In this document: one piece after another, positions 7,088 through 15,779 of the stretch
How the letters are laid out: the number at the start of each line of letters is the position of its first letter
Position numbering within the stretch: the stretch's first letter is position 1
Position numbers and translations under genes: made by a program
Source of the DNA: CAZRGV01 sp964599655
Lineage (GTDB): Bacteria; Planctomycetota; Planctomycetia; Isosphaerales; Isosphaeraceae
Reading direction: 5' to 3'
Length of the DNA: 55,036 nucleotides
Assembly (NCBI GenBank): GCA_964599655.1
Contig: CAZRGV010000027.1
Coordinates: forward strand, 1 to 55,036
The notes under the pieces: generated by a model
What the model was told of the DNA's origin: nothing
Databases searched by the model: none
What the model saw: the letters and a program-made list of their open reading frames with translations, nothing else

Positions 7088-9855
7088 ATGTCGACGGTCG
7101 CCGCGAACTCGACGGGGATGTCTCACGATGTGCTCCGGGCCGAGCGCCAGCCGCTGGACGCGATCTTCTCACCGAAGACCGTCGCGGTGATCGGCGCGAC
7201 GGACAAGGCGGGAAGCGTGGGGCGGACGATCCTCTGGAACCTGATCAGCAGTCCGTTCGGGGGCACGGTTTTTCCGGTCAACCCGAATCGTTCGGGCGTG
7301 CTGGGGATCAAGGCGTATCCGAGCATCGGCTCCGTGCCCGAGCATGTGGACCTGGCCGTGATCGCCACCCCCGCGCCGACGGTTCCTAAACTGATCGGTG
7401 AATGTGTTGATGCTGGAGTCAAGGGGGCCATCGTCATCTCGGCGGGATTCAAGGAGACGGGGCCCGAGGGGGCAGAGCTCGAGCGGCAGATTCTGGAACA
7501 GGCCCGGCGGGGCCGGATGCGAATCGTCGGGCCGAACTGCCTGGGTGTGATGAATCCGATGACCGGCCTGAACGCGACGTTTGCCNNNNNNNNNNNNNNN
7601 NNNNNNNNNNNNNNNNNNNNNNNNNNNNNNNCCTGGTCAGCCAGAGCGGAGCCTTGCTCACGGCGATTCTGGATTGGAGCTTTCGTGAGAACGTCGGCTT
7701 CAGCCAGTTCGTCTCGCTCGGCTCGATGCTCGACGTCGGCTGGGGGGACATGATCGACCACCTGGGCGACGATCCTCACACGAAGAGCATTGTGCTCTAC
7801 ATGGAGACGATCGGAGATGCCCGCTCGTTCCTCTCGTCGGCTCGCGAGGTGGCGCTGACGAAGCCGATTATCGTGATCAAGCCGGGACGGACCACGGCGG
7901 CGGCGCGCGCCGCGGCCTCACACACGGGAAGCCTGACGGGCAGCGACGAGGTCCTCGACGTGGCGTTTCGGCGTTCGGGGGTGCTTCGCGTCAACAGGAT
8001 CTCGGAACTTTTTTATCTGGCCGAGGTTCTCTCCAAGCAGCCGCGACCCCGGGGTCCTCGCCTGACCATTCTCACCAATGCGGGAGGGCCAGGCGTGCTG
8101 GCCACGGATTCGCTGATCGCCAATGGCGGCCAGCTTGCCGAGCTCTCGGACGCGACGAAGGCCGAGCTCGACGCGATCTTGCCTCATCACTGGAGCCATG
8201 CCAACCCGGTGGACATTCTGGGGGACGCGGACGCGGATCGTTACGAGAAGGCGCTCGAGATCCTGGCGAAGGAGGCGAACAGCGACGGATTCCTCGTCAT
8301 TCTGACCCCTCAGGCGATGACGGAACCGACACAGACCGCCGATCGGCTCAAAGCGCATTCGAGGCGTTGGAACAAGCCGATTCTCGCAAGCTGGATGGGA
8401 GGCGCCGACGTCGCCGCGGGTGAGTCGATTCTCAACCGGGCCGGAATCCCCACCTACCCATTCCCGGACACCGCCGCGCAGGTCTTCACCTCGATGTGGC
8501 GGTATAGCGATAGCCTTCGGGCCCTTTATGAAACCCCCACGTTGGCCGACGAGGCGGATACGGAGGAACGAGCCGCGGAATCCGCGTCGGCGATCGTGGA
8601 AAACGCCCGACGATCGGGACGCACGTTGCTGACGGAAGCGGAGTCGAAGGCGCTGCTCTCAGCCTATGGGATTCCGACCGTTCCGACCCGAATCGCCGCG
8701 ACCGAGGACGAGGCCGCCTCGATCGCGTCGGAGACGGGATTCCCCGTCGTCCTGAAGTTGCATTCCGAGACCATTACGCACAAGACCGACGTTGGCGGCG
8801 TTCGACTGAACCTGCCGGACGTCGAGGCGGTTCGTGTCGCGTACCGAGAGATTCAACAAACCGTGGCGGAACGCGCGGGGGCGGTGCATTTCCTTGGCGT
8901 GACGATCCAGCCGATGGTTCCGCTCGATGGGTACGAAATCATTATCGGTAGCAGCATCGATTCGCAGTTCGGGCCGGTCCTGCTCTTCGGTTCCGGTGGA
9001 CAGCTTGTTGAAGTCTATAAAGATCGGGCGTTGGGACTTCCTCCACTGAATACCACCTTGGCGCGGCGGATGATGGAGCGGACGAAGATCTTTCAGGCCC
9101 TCAAGGGGGTCCGAGGCCGAGCACCCGTGGATCTGGCCGCGCTCGAGCGGCTTCTCGTCCGGTTCAGCAAACTTGTCGTCGAACAACGCTGGGTGGAACA
9201 GATCGACATTAATCCCTTGCTTGCGTCGTCGGAGCGGCTCATCGCGCTCGACGCGCGGGTCGTGCTTCATCCTCCCGAGGTCACCGAGGACCAACTCCCA
9301 CGACTGGCCATCCGTCCCTATCCAATCCAGTACGTGACTCCCTGGACCCTTCGGGACGGAACCCAGGTCACGATCCGCCCCATCCGACCCGAGGATGAGC
9401 CCTTGATCGAGCGGTTTCATGAAATGCTCTCGGAAAGCAGTGTCTACCTCCGCTATTTTCATGCGATGAAATTGAGTCAGCGTGTCGCGCATGAACGGCT
9501 GACGCGCATCTGCTTCATTGACTACGACCGGGAAATGGCGCTGGTCGCCGAACATCGCGATCCCAGTACCGGTCAGTCGGAGATCCTTGGCGTTGGCCGA
9601 TTGAGCAAGCGTCGAGGCCGGAATGAGGCGGAGTTCGCCTTGCTGATCGCCGACCGTTACCACGGTCAGGGGTTGGGATCCGAGCTGCTCTCTCGTCTGA
9701 TCCAGGTCGGCAAGCATGAGAAGCTCGAGCGAATCCATGCCGACATCCTCGCGCAAAACCTCGCCATGCAACGGCTCTGCACCAGGCTCGGTTTCGAGCT
9801 GAAAACCTCGGACGAGCCAGGCGTGGTCCGGGCCGAGATGATCCTCTCCAAATGA
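7088..9855 (+). CDS. acyl-CoA synthetase (NDP-forming) fused to GNAT acetyltransferase (Pat type), interrupted by an N run
   Basis: Roughly 920 residues when joined across the gap at 7586-7631. Domain order is: CoA-binding Rossmann domain (IFSPKTVAVIGATDKAGSVG), succinyl-CoA-synthetase-like domains (IVGPNCLGVMNPMTGLN, then LVSQSGALLTAILDWS after the gap), ATP-grasp (VLKLHSETITHKTDVGGV), and a C-terminal GNAT domain with the acetyl-CoA loop RYHGQGLGSELL. This is the layout of protein lysine acetyltransferase Pat/YfiQ, which acetylates acetyl-CoA synthetase and other enzymes. The ASHTGSLTG segment keeps the His that acts as the phospho-residue in ADP-forming synthetases, so catalysis is not excluded. 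The two halves are in different frames; the gap length is probably wrong. The start at 7088 has GAGGA 8 nt upstream. Confidence 0.85.
7586..7631. other. assembly gap (46 N)
   Basis: The gap falls inside the Pat-type gene between LNATFA and LVSQSGAL. The reading frame differs on the two sides, so the real gap is not 46 nt modulo 3. Family members carry about a dozen residues here. Confidence 0.9.
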
Positions 9856-9961
9856 GTGGCGAGACTCGAACCAGTGTTACGAAAATAAAACTTCTTAGTG
9901 ATGCTTTTCTTGTAGATTCACCCCAGTCCGCTCCCATTTCCCGCGAGATTCCCATTCCCCA

Positions 9962-10023
9962 CCGATATCGACAACCTTGCCCATCTCGCGGTTAAAATCT
10001 CTAATATCGGCTGTCGATATCGG
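9962..10023 (+). promoter_or_regulatory. PadR-type operator pair bracketing a promoter
   Basis: CCGATATCGACA (9962-9973) is repeated perfectly inverted as TGTCGATATCGG (10012-10023). The copies are 50 bp centre to centre. Between them lie a -35-like TTGCCC (9977-9982) and a -10-like TAATAT (10002-10007), 19 bp apart. An extra ATATCGG half-site overlaps the -10 end. The second copy ends 11 bp before the PadR start codon. This placement suggests autorepression of the PadR/efflux operon, possibly by looping or by two dimers. The function is inferred. Confidence 0.6.
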
Positions 10024-10034
10024 AGTGACAGACT

Positions 10035-10394
10035 GTGAGCGATTTGCTGACCAGGATGTTCTTCGGGGGGTTTGTGCGGATGCACATCCTCTACCATGCG
10101 AGCCGGGAGGAGATCTTTGGCGTGGAGATGATGGAAGAGCTTGGTCGCCATGGCTATGACGTCGGGGCCGGTACGCTCTATCCCATGCTTCATCAGCTCG
10201 AAAAGGTCGGCTACCTCACGTCTCGCACCGAGATCGTCGCGGGGAAGCAGCGGAAGTATTACCGGGCGACGCCTGAAGGGGCCGCAGCCCTGGAAGCGAC
10301 GAAGGCCAAGCTCCGAGAGCTGGTCAAAGAGGTGATTGACAACAAGCCGCCGACACCCTCGATCAAAACCGCCAAGCGGGAAAGAGAGACGTGA
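10035..10394 (+). CDS. PadR family transcriptional regulator
   Basis: A 119-residue winged-helix repressor of the PadR family, which usually controls detoxification or efflux genes and releases DNA on binding a small molecule. The N-terminal winged helix shows HILYHASREEIFGVEMMEEL, then the typical GAGTLYPMLHQLEKVGYL recognition helix and RKYYRATPEGAAAL wing. It ends with a short charged C-terminal helix and is not a long PadR-s2 type. Translation starts at GTG 10035. It is the first gene of a five-gene plus-strand operon ending with an RND pump. A perfect inverted repeat just upstream probably is its own operator. The stop overlaps the next start as TGATG. Confidence 0.9.
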   Translation: MSDLLTRMFFGGFVRMHILYHASREEIFGVEMMEELGRHGYDVGAGTLYPMLHQLEKVGYLTSRTEIVAGKQRKYYRATPEGAAALEATKAKLRELVKEVIDNKPPTPSIKTAKRERET

Positions 10395-10969
10395 TGCGCT
10401 GGAATCCTACCTGGCGATCCGCGACGAGCCATGATGTCCTGCGGTTCGTGGTTCCACTCGCTCTGATGGGGATGATGGCGGGATGCGACGGAACGGCGCC
10501 AGCGGCCCCCCAGGACGTGACGGCGAAGGAACTCGCGGCGCGCGTGGAGGTCCTGGAGAGGGTTGTCCCTGACCAGGCTCACGTCATGGCCGATGTCGGG
10601 TATCACTTCACGAACCTCTGGTTCGCGGGGAAGGCCGAGAACTGGCCGCTCGCCGACTTTTATTTGTCCGAGACCAAGTCCCACCTCCACTGGGCGGTTC
10701 GCGTGAAGCCCGTTCGCAAGGATCGTCTCGGGAAGGACATCAACCTCGAACCGATCCTCGAAGCGTTCGAGAACAGTCAGCTCAAGGAGTTGAAACAGGC
10801 CATCGACAAGAAGGACCGAACAGGGTTCGAGGCGGTATACCGTTCGTGCCTGACCATCTGCTACTCCTGCCACAAGGCGTCCGAGAAGCCGTACCTCCGG
10901 CCCCAGATCCCCACGACGCCGGAGGCGGGGGTGATCAACTTCGACCCGAAGGCTGACTGGCCGCTCTGA
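10394..10969 (+). CDS. lipoprotein with a single CxxCH haem-binding motif
   Basis: A 191-residue predicted lipoprotein. Its hydrophobic signal is followed by the lipobox MAGC, so it should be anchored in a membrane after lipidation. The mature part is mostly helical and has one c-type haem motif, CYSCHKASEKPYLRP, near residue 158. This suggests a small cytochrome c-like protein. The ATG at 10394 overlaps the PadR stop (TGATG), which places it firmly in the efflux operon. The gene family is not one I can name. A redox protein between a PadR repressor and an RND pump is unusual, and its role is unknown. Haem attachment is inferred only from the motif. Confidence 0.7.
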   Translation: MRWNPTWRSATSHDVLRFVVPLALMGMMAGCDGTAPAAPQDVTAKELAARVEVLERVVPDQAHVMADVGYHFTNLWFAGKAENWPLADFYLSETKSHLHWAVRVKPVRKDRLGKDINLEPILEAFENSQLKELKQAIDKKDRTGFEAVYRSCLTICYSCHKASEKPYLRPQIPTTPEAGVINFDPKADWPL

Positions 10970-11011
10970 CGACCGTGACGGACGAGTTCCCCTCCCAAAC
11001 GGAATGGCCCC

Positions 11012-14000
11012 ATGAACCCCATCATCTTCGCCATGCGGCGGCCGTTCTCTGTCATGGTGCTCGTTACGGCCGTTGCGCTCGGGAGCGGGCTGGCCCTGCT
11101 CCGGATGCCCATCGACATTTTTCCCAACCTGAACCTGCCCGTGGTGTACGTCTGCCAACCCTACGGCGGAATGGACCCGGCGCAGATGGAAGGTCTTCTG
11201 ACAAACTATTACGAGTATCATTTTCTTTACATCGGTGGAATTCACCACGTCGAGAGTCGGAACATCCAGGGCATGGCCCTGATGAAGCTCTCCTTCCATC
11301 CCGGCACGAACATGGCTCAGGCAATGGCCGAGACCATCGGCTACGTCACACGGGCAAGAGCGTTCATGCCGCCGGGAACCGTCTCGCCGTTCATCACGCG
11401 ATTCGACGCGGGGAGCGTGCCCGTCGGCTACCTTGTCCTTTCCAGCGAGACGAAGTCGATCGGCGAGATCCAGGATCAGGCCCTGTTCAAGGTCCGGCCG
11501 ATGTTCGCGAGTCTGCCGGGCGTTTCGGCGCCACCACCCTTCGGAGGGAGCCAGCGCACGGTGGTTGTCCGCCTTGATCCCGACCGCTTGCGCTCCTACC
11601 AGATGTCGCCGGATGAAGTCATCAAGGCGCTCACGGCCGGCAATGCGATCAGTCCGTCCGGCAACATCCGCATCGGCGACGAGATGCCGATCGTTCCGGT
11701 CAACTCGCTGGTCCGGCAAGTCGACGAGCTCAAGACCATTCCCATTCGCCCCGGCGCGGAGCCCACGGTCTATCTGCGAGATGTCGCCACGGTGCAGGAC
11801 TCGTCCGACATCACGACTGGTTACGCCCTCGTCAATGGGCGGCGAGCGGTCTACATCCTCGTGACCAAGCGAGCCGACGCCTCAACGCTCTCCGTCGTTC
11901 AGAACGTGAAGAGCGCGCTTCCCAGCATGCAAGCGGTCCTGCCCGACGACATCAAGGTCAGCTTCGAGTTTGATCAGTCCCCGACCGTCACGCGAGCGAT
12001 GGGCAGCCTGGCGACCGAAGGAGCCCTCGGGGCCCTCCTCACCGGGCTCATGGTCCTCGTGTTCTTGCGAGATTGGCGGAGCGTGATCGTCGTGGTCCTG
12101 AACATCCCGTTCGCGATCTGTGGCGCCATTTTCGCGCTCTGGCTCACCGGGCAGACGATCAACTTGATGACGCTCGGCGGTCTGGCACTTTCCATCGGCA
12201 TTCTCGTCGACGAGGCGACGGTCGAGATCGAGAACATCCACACGAAGCTGGAGCACACGCCCTCCGTGCCCCGAGCCGTCCGGCAGGGGAACCTCGATAC
12301 CGCGGTGCCCCGGCTCCTGGCGATGCTTTGCATCCTCGCCGTCTTCATCCCGTCGTTCTTCATGCAAGGCTCGGCCAAGGCGCTTTTCGTACCGCTTTCC
12401 CTTGCGGTTGGCTTTGCGATGGTCGCATCGTACCTCCTGTCCAGCACGTTCGTCCCAGTGCTCGCGACGTGGCTCCTCCGCCATCACCGGCCGATCGGCG
12501 AGCATTCCGGAGGACGATCCCTTTTCGGATCGATGCGGGCTGCCTACGGGGCGACGGTCAGCGGGCTTGTCCGACTGCGATGGATCCTCGTACCGGCCTA
12601 TCTCGCCGGGGCGTTGCTCATCACGTACGGTGTTGGACGGACCCTCGGTCTGGAGATCTTTCCGCGGGTCGACGCCGGCCGGTTCCAGCTCCGCATCAAG
12701 GCCCCGACGGGCACTCGGATCGAGAAGACCGAGCAGATCGCGAGGGCCGCGCTCGACGCGGTGAAAGCTGAAGTCGGTGAGCATGCGACCGAAATCTCGG
12801 TCGGATACGTTGGCCTCATTCCATCGAGCTACCCGATCAACGCGATCTACCAGTGGACCGGGGGACCCGAGGAGGCACTCCTTCGGGTCGCCTTGCATGA
12901 GGACGCGGGCATCGACGTGGAAGCCCTCAAGCTCAAGCTTCGCGAACGACTTTCGGCCGCGATGCCCGACGTCCGTTTCTCATTCGAGCCGGCCGATATC
13001 GTGAGCGACGTGATGAGCTTCGGTTCGCCCACACCGGTCGAGGTGGCCATCAGCGGCCCGAACTTCGCGGAGAGCCGGGCCTACGCCGAGAAGGTTCGAG
13101 AAGAGCTCGCGAAGATCCCGTCGCTTCGTGACCTCCAGTATGCCCAGGCCCTCGACTACCCTACCGTGAGCGTGGACATCGACCGCGAACGGGCCGGGCT
13201 CAGCGGCATCACGCCCGAGGAAGTGGCTCGCTCGCTGGTGACCGCAACCTCGTCCAGCCGCTTCGTCGTTCCCAACTACTGGCCTGACCCCAAGTCCGGC
13301 ATCGGCTATCAGGTGCAGGTGGAGATTCCGTACGCCGTGATGGATTCGATTCAACAGGTGGAGACCATCCCGATTCAGGCCGCGGGCGCGCAGCCGCTCT
13401 TGCTGCGAGACGTCGCCAAGGTCTACCGTGGGGCGATGCCTGGCGAGTTCGATCGCTACAACATGAAGCGAACCGTGAGCCTCACCGCGAACATCGTCGG
13501 CGAGGATCTCGGGCGCGTCGCTGGCCACATCGCAAGGGCCCTGGAACGAGCCGGCGAGAAGCCGAAGGGTGTCGTCGTCGATGTCCGGGGTCAGATCGCG
13601 CCGATGAACGAGATGCTCACGGGACTGTCCGTTGGACTCGCGATGTCGATCGTGGTCATCCTGCTGCTGCTGACCGCGAACTTCCAATCCGTGCGGCTCG
13701 CCCTTGTCACAATCTCAACCGCGCCCGCGGTCCTGTGCGGCGTTGTCCTGGCCCTCTGGCTGACTCGCACGACGATCAACATACAATCGTTCATGGGTTC
13801 GATCATGGCCATCGGGGTCGCGGTCGCCAATGCCATCCTGCTTGTGACCTTCGCCGAGCGAAGTCGACGCAACGACGGACACGACGCGAGAACGGCGGCC
13901 GTTCAAGGGGCGGTCGGGCGGCTCCGGCCCATTCTGATGACGAGCTGCGCCATGACGGCCGGCATGCTGCCCCTGGCTCTCGGATGGGGCGAGGGAGGCG

Positions 14001-14275
14001 AGCAAACCGCGCCGCTCGGTCGCGCCGTCATCGGAGGACTCGCCGCGGCGACGATCGCGACCCTCTTGGTCTTGCCCTCCGTCTTCGCGGTGGTGCAGGG
14101 ATCGGTCGGCCGGCACTCGGCCTCGATCGATCCTGACGACCCGGACAGCCCGTACTTCGACGGCGACAGGGAACGCTTTGTCGAAACTTCGCGGAACGGC
14201 GACGGGCAAGGAACCGTGGCCGCGGACTTGCCCGTCAGCAACCACTCGGACGATTCCAGCGAGCGACAACCGTGA
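11012..14275 (+). CDS. RND efflux transporter, inner-membrane pump
   Basis: A 1,087-residue resistance-nodulation-division pump (AcrB/MexF/CusA superfamily) that would export compounds using proton-motive force. It shows the duplicated RND layout. N-terminal IIFAMRRPFSVMVLVTAVAL is TM1, followed by a large periplasmic porter domain. A first TM bundle includes LALSIGILVDEATVEIENI (the TM4 acidic residues). A second half has the mirror segments SIVVILLLLTANFQSVRLAL and MGSIMAIGVAVANAILLVTFAE. The length is typical. It lies 42 nt after the haem lipoprotein and 30 nt before the adaptor gene. The substrate class (hydrophobe or heavy metal) is not resolved. The PadR context favours organic compounds. 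Confidence 0.92.
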   Translation: MNPIIFAMRRPFSVMVLVTAVALGSGLALLRMPIDIFPNLNLPVVYVCQPYGGMDPAQMEGLLTNYYEYHFLYIGGIHHVESRNIQGMALMKLSFHPGTNMAQAMAETIGYVTRARAFMPPGTVSPFITRFDAGSVPVGYLVLSSETKSIGEIQDQALFKVRPMFASLPGVSAPPPFGGSQRTVVVRLDPDRLRSYQMSPDEVIKALTAGNAISPSGNIRIGDEMPIVPVNSLVRQVDELKTIPIRPGAEPTVYLRDVATVQDSSDITTGYALVNGRRAVYILVTKRADASTLSVVQNVKSALPSMQAVLPDDIKVSFEFDQSPTVTRAMGSLATEGALGALLTGLMVLVFLRDWRSVIVVVLNIPFAICGAIFALWLTGQTINLMTLGGLALSIGILVDEATVEIENIHTKLEHTPSVPRAVRQGNLDTAVPRLLAMLCILAVFIPSFFMQGSAKALFVPLSLAVGFAMVASYLLSSTFVPVLATWLLRHHRPIGEHSGGRSLFGSMRAAYGATVSGLVRLRWILVPAYLAGALLITYGVGRTLGLEIFPRVDAGRFQLRIKAPTGTRIEKTEQIARAALDAVKAEVGEHATEISVGYVGLIPSSYPINAIYQWTGGPEEALLRVALHEDAGIDVEALKLKLRERLSAAMPDVRFSFEPADIVSDVMSFGSPTPVEVAISGPNFAESRAYAEKVREELAKIPSLRDLQYAQALDYPTVSVDIDRERAGLSGITPEEVARSLVTATSSSRFVVPNYWPDPKSGIGYQVQVEIPYAVMDSIQQVETIPIQAAGAQPLLLRDVAKVYRGAMPGEFDRYNMKRTVSLTANIVGEDLGRVAGHIARALERAGEKPKGVVVDVRGQIAPMNEMLTGLSVGLAMSIVVILLLLTANFQSVRLALVTISTAPAVLCGVVLALWLTRTTINIQSFMGSIMAIGVAVANAILLVTFAERSRRNDGHDARTAAVQGAVGRLRPILMTSCAMTAGMLPLALGWGEGGEQTAPLGRAVIGGLAAATIATLLVLPSVFAVVQGSVGRHSASIDPDDPDSPYFDGDRERFVETSRNGDGQGTVAADLPVSNHSDDSSERQP

Positions 14276-14305
14276 CGGGGATGATCCTCGAAAGGGCCCT
14301 TGTTC

Positions 14306-15661
14306 ATGTGGACTAAACAATCTCGCATGATGACATTCTTCGCTTTGATCGCTGTGGCGGCTTCCGCGGCCTCCGGATGCGACCGGTCTTCCGGCGAGCG
14401 GACCGCGCGGGCGGAATCGGCATCGGCCACTCCCGTCGTGCGAGTTTCGGTTGTCAAACCGGAACGAGGGACGATCGTTCGAACGAGTGAAGAGCCGGGA
14501 CAGATCGAGGCGGACGAGACGACTCCCATCCATGCCAAGATTGTCGGTTACGTCGAACGCGTCTACGTCGATATCGGCGACAAGGTGACGAAGGGTCAGG
14601 TGCTCGCGGAACTCCACGTGCCAGAGATCGAGGCGGATCTCAAGCAGAAGCAGGCCTCGGTCAAGCAGGCTGAGGCGGAGAGAAAGCAGAGTGAAGCCGC
14701 CGTCGCGGTTGCGCTCGCGGGCGTGGAAAGTGCCCAGGCGAAGGTTCAGGAGATCCAATACGGCATCAAGCGGTCCGAGGCCGACTTGAGCCGTTGGCAA
14801 TCCGAGTACACTCGCGTTGACCAGCTCTTTCGCGAGAGAGCGTTGACAGGCAGCCTCCTCGATGAGACGAAGAGCAAGCTCCACGCCTCCGAGGCGAGCC
14901 TCGAGGAGGTCAAGGCCCAGGTGCAATCGGCCGAGGCCGCGCTCGACGAGGCGAGGGCTCACCTGGACAAGGCCCGTTCCGACCTCGACGCTGCCACATC
15001 CCGCATCGAGGTTGCCCGTTTCGACGCCGAGCGCGCCGAGGCGATGGCCAGCTACAGGAGAATCGTCGCCCCCTACGACGGTACGGTGACCCGCAGGGGC
15101 GTCGACACCGGGCACCTGACCACATCGGGGACCGCGGGCGAGCCACTGTTCCTCGTCGCGCGCTCCGACGTCGTCACAATCACGGTCGGTGTCCCCGAGA
15201 CCGATGCGCCGTTCGTCAATCCGGGCGATGTTGTGAGAATTCGACTCCAGGCACTGGCTGGCAGAACCTTTGAAGGGAAGGTGACGCGCACCTCATGGGC
15301 TCTCGATCCCTCGACAAGGACCCTCCGCGCCGAGATCGACCTCCCGAATCCAGAGAATGTCGTGCGCCCTGGCCTCTACGCCTATGCCACCATTATCGCG
15401 GAGGAGCACAAGGACGTGATCACGTTGCCCACCTCCGCCATCGTCACCGAGAGTGGGTCGTCGTTCTGCGTCACGGTCGCCGATGGTCGCGCGAAGCGCA
15501 AGGCGATCACGCTCGGCCTGAGCGACGGAAAGCGGACGGAGGTGGTCTCCGGCATCGAAGAGGACGAGATGGTCGTCGAGGCCAACTCCGCGTCGCTGAT
15601 CGATGGTCAGCCCGTCGAGAGAAACGAGCCAGATTCGGCTAAGGCGAAACCAAAGAGTTAA
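14306..15661 (+). CDS. RND periplasmic adaptor (membrane fusion protein)
   Basis: A 451-residue HlyD/AcrA-type adaptor that links the RND pump to the outer-membrane factor. It begins with a signal and lipobox ASGC. The barrel-sandwich hybrid half-motifs are ETTPIHAKIVGYVERVYVDI and YRRIVAPYDGTVTRRGVDTG. Between them is an unusually long alpha-helical hairpin (about residues 110-240) rich in Ala, Glu, Lys and Gln. A beta-barrel domain and membrane-proximal domain follow. The ATG at 14306 has AAAGGG about 11 nt upstream. An in-frame TTG at 14300 is an alternative. It is the fourth gene of the PadR operon. Confidence 0.9.
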   Translation: MWTKQSRMMTFFALIAVAASAASGCDRSSGERTARAESASATPVVRVSVVKPERGTIVRTSEEPGQIEADETTPIHAKIVGYVERVYVDIGDKVTKGQVLAELHVPEIEADLKQKQASVKQAEAERKQSEAAVAVALAGVESAQAKVQEIQYGIKRSEADLSRWQSEYTRVDQLFRERALTGSLLDETKSKLHASEASLEEVKAQVQSAEAALDEARAHLDKARSDLDAATSRIEVARFDAERAEAMASYRRIVAPYDGTVTRRGVDTGHLTTSGTAGEPLFLVARSDVVTITVGVPETDAPFVNPGDVVRIRLQALAGRTFEGKVTRTSWALDPSTRTLRAEIDLPNPENVVRPGLYAYATIIAEEHKDVITLPTSAIVTESGSSFCVTVADGRAKRKAITLGLSDGKRTEVVSGIEEDEMVVEANSASLIDGQPVERNEPDSAKAKPKS

Positions 15662-15779
15662 CCCAGCCGTCACAATCGGAGCCACGTTCCACAAGAATGG
15701 AGCGCCCGGCTCGCGAGGTCGGCTCCGCGGGAACGAAAAAAGGAAGTGTGCTCGAGCCACGAGGCCAGGGAGGGCCCCG

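Noticed and set aside
11882..12898. Long minus-strand open frame opposite the RND pump
   Set aside because: The composition is Arg/Asp/His/Gly-rich as expected for an antisense frame; the RND gene on the plus strand is unambiguous.
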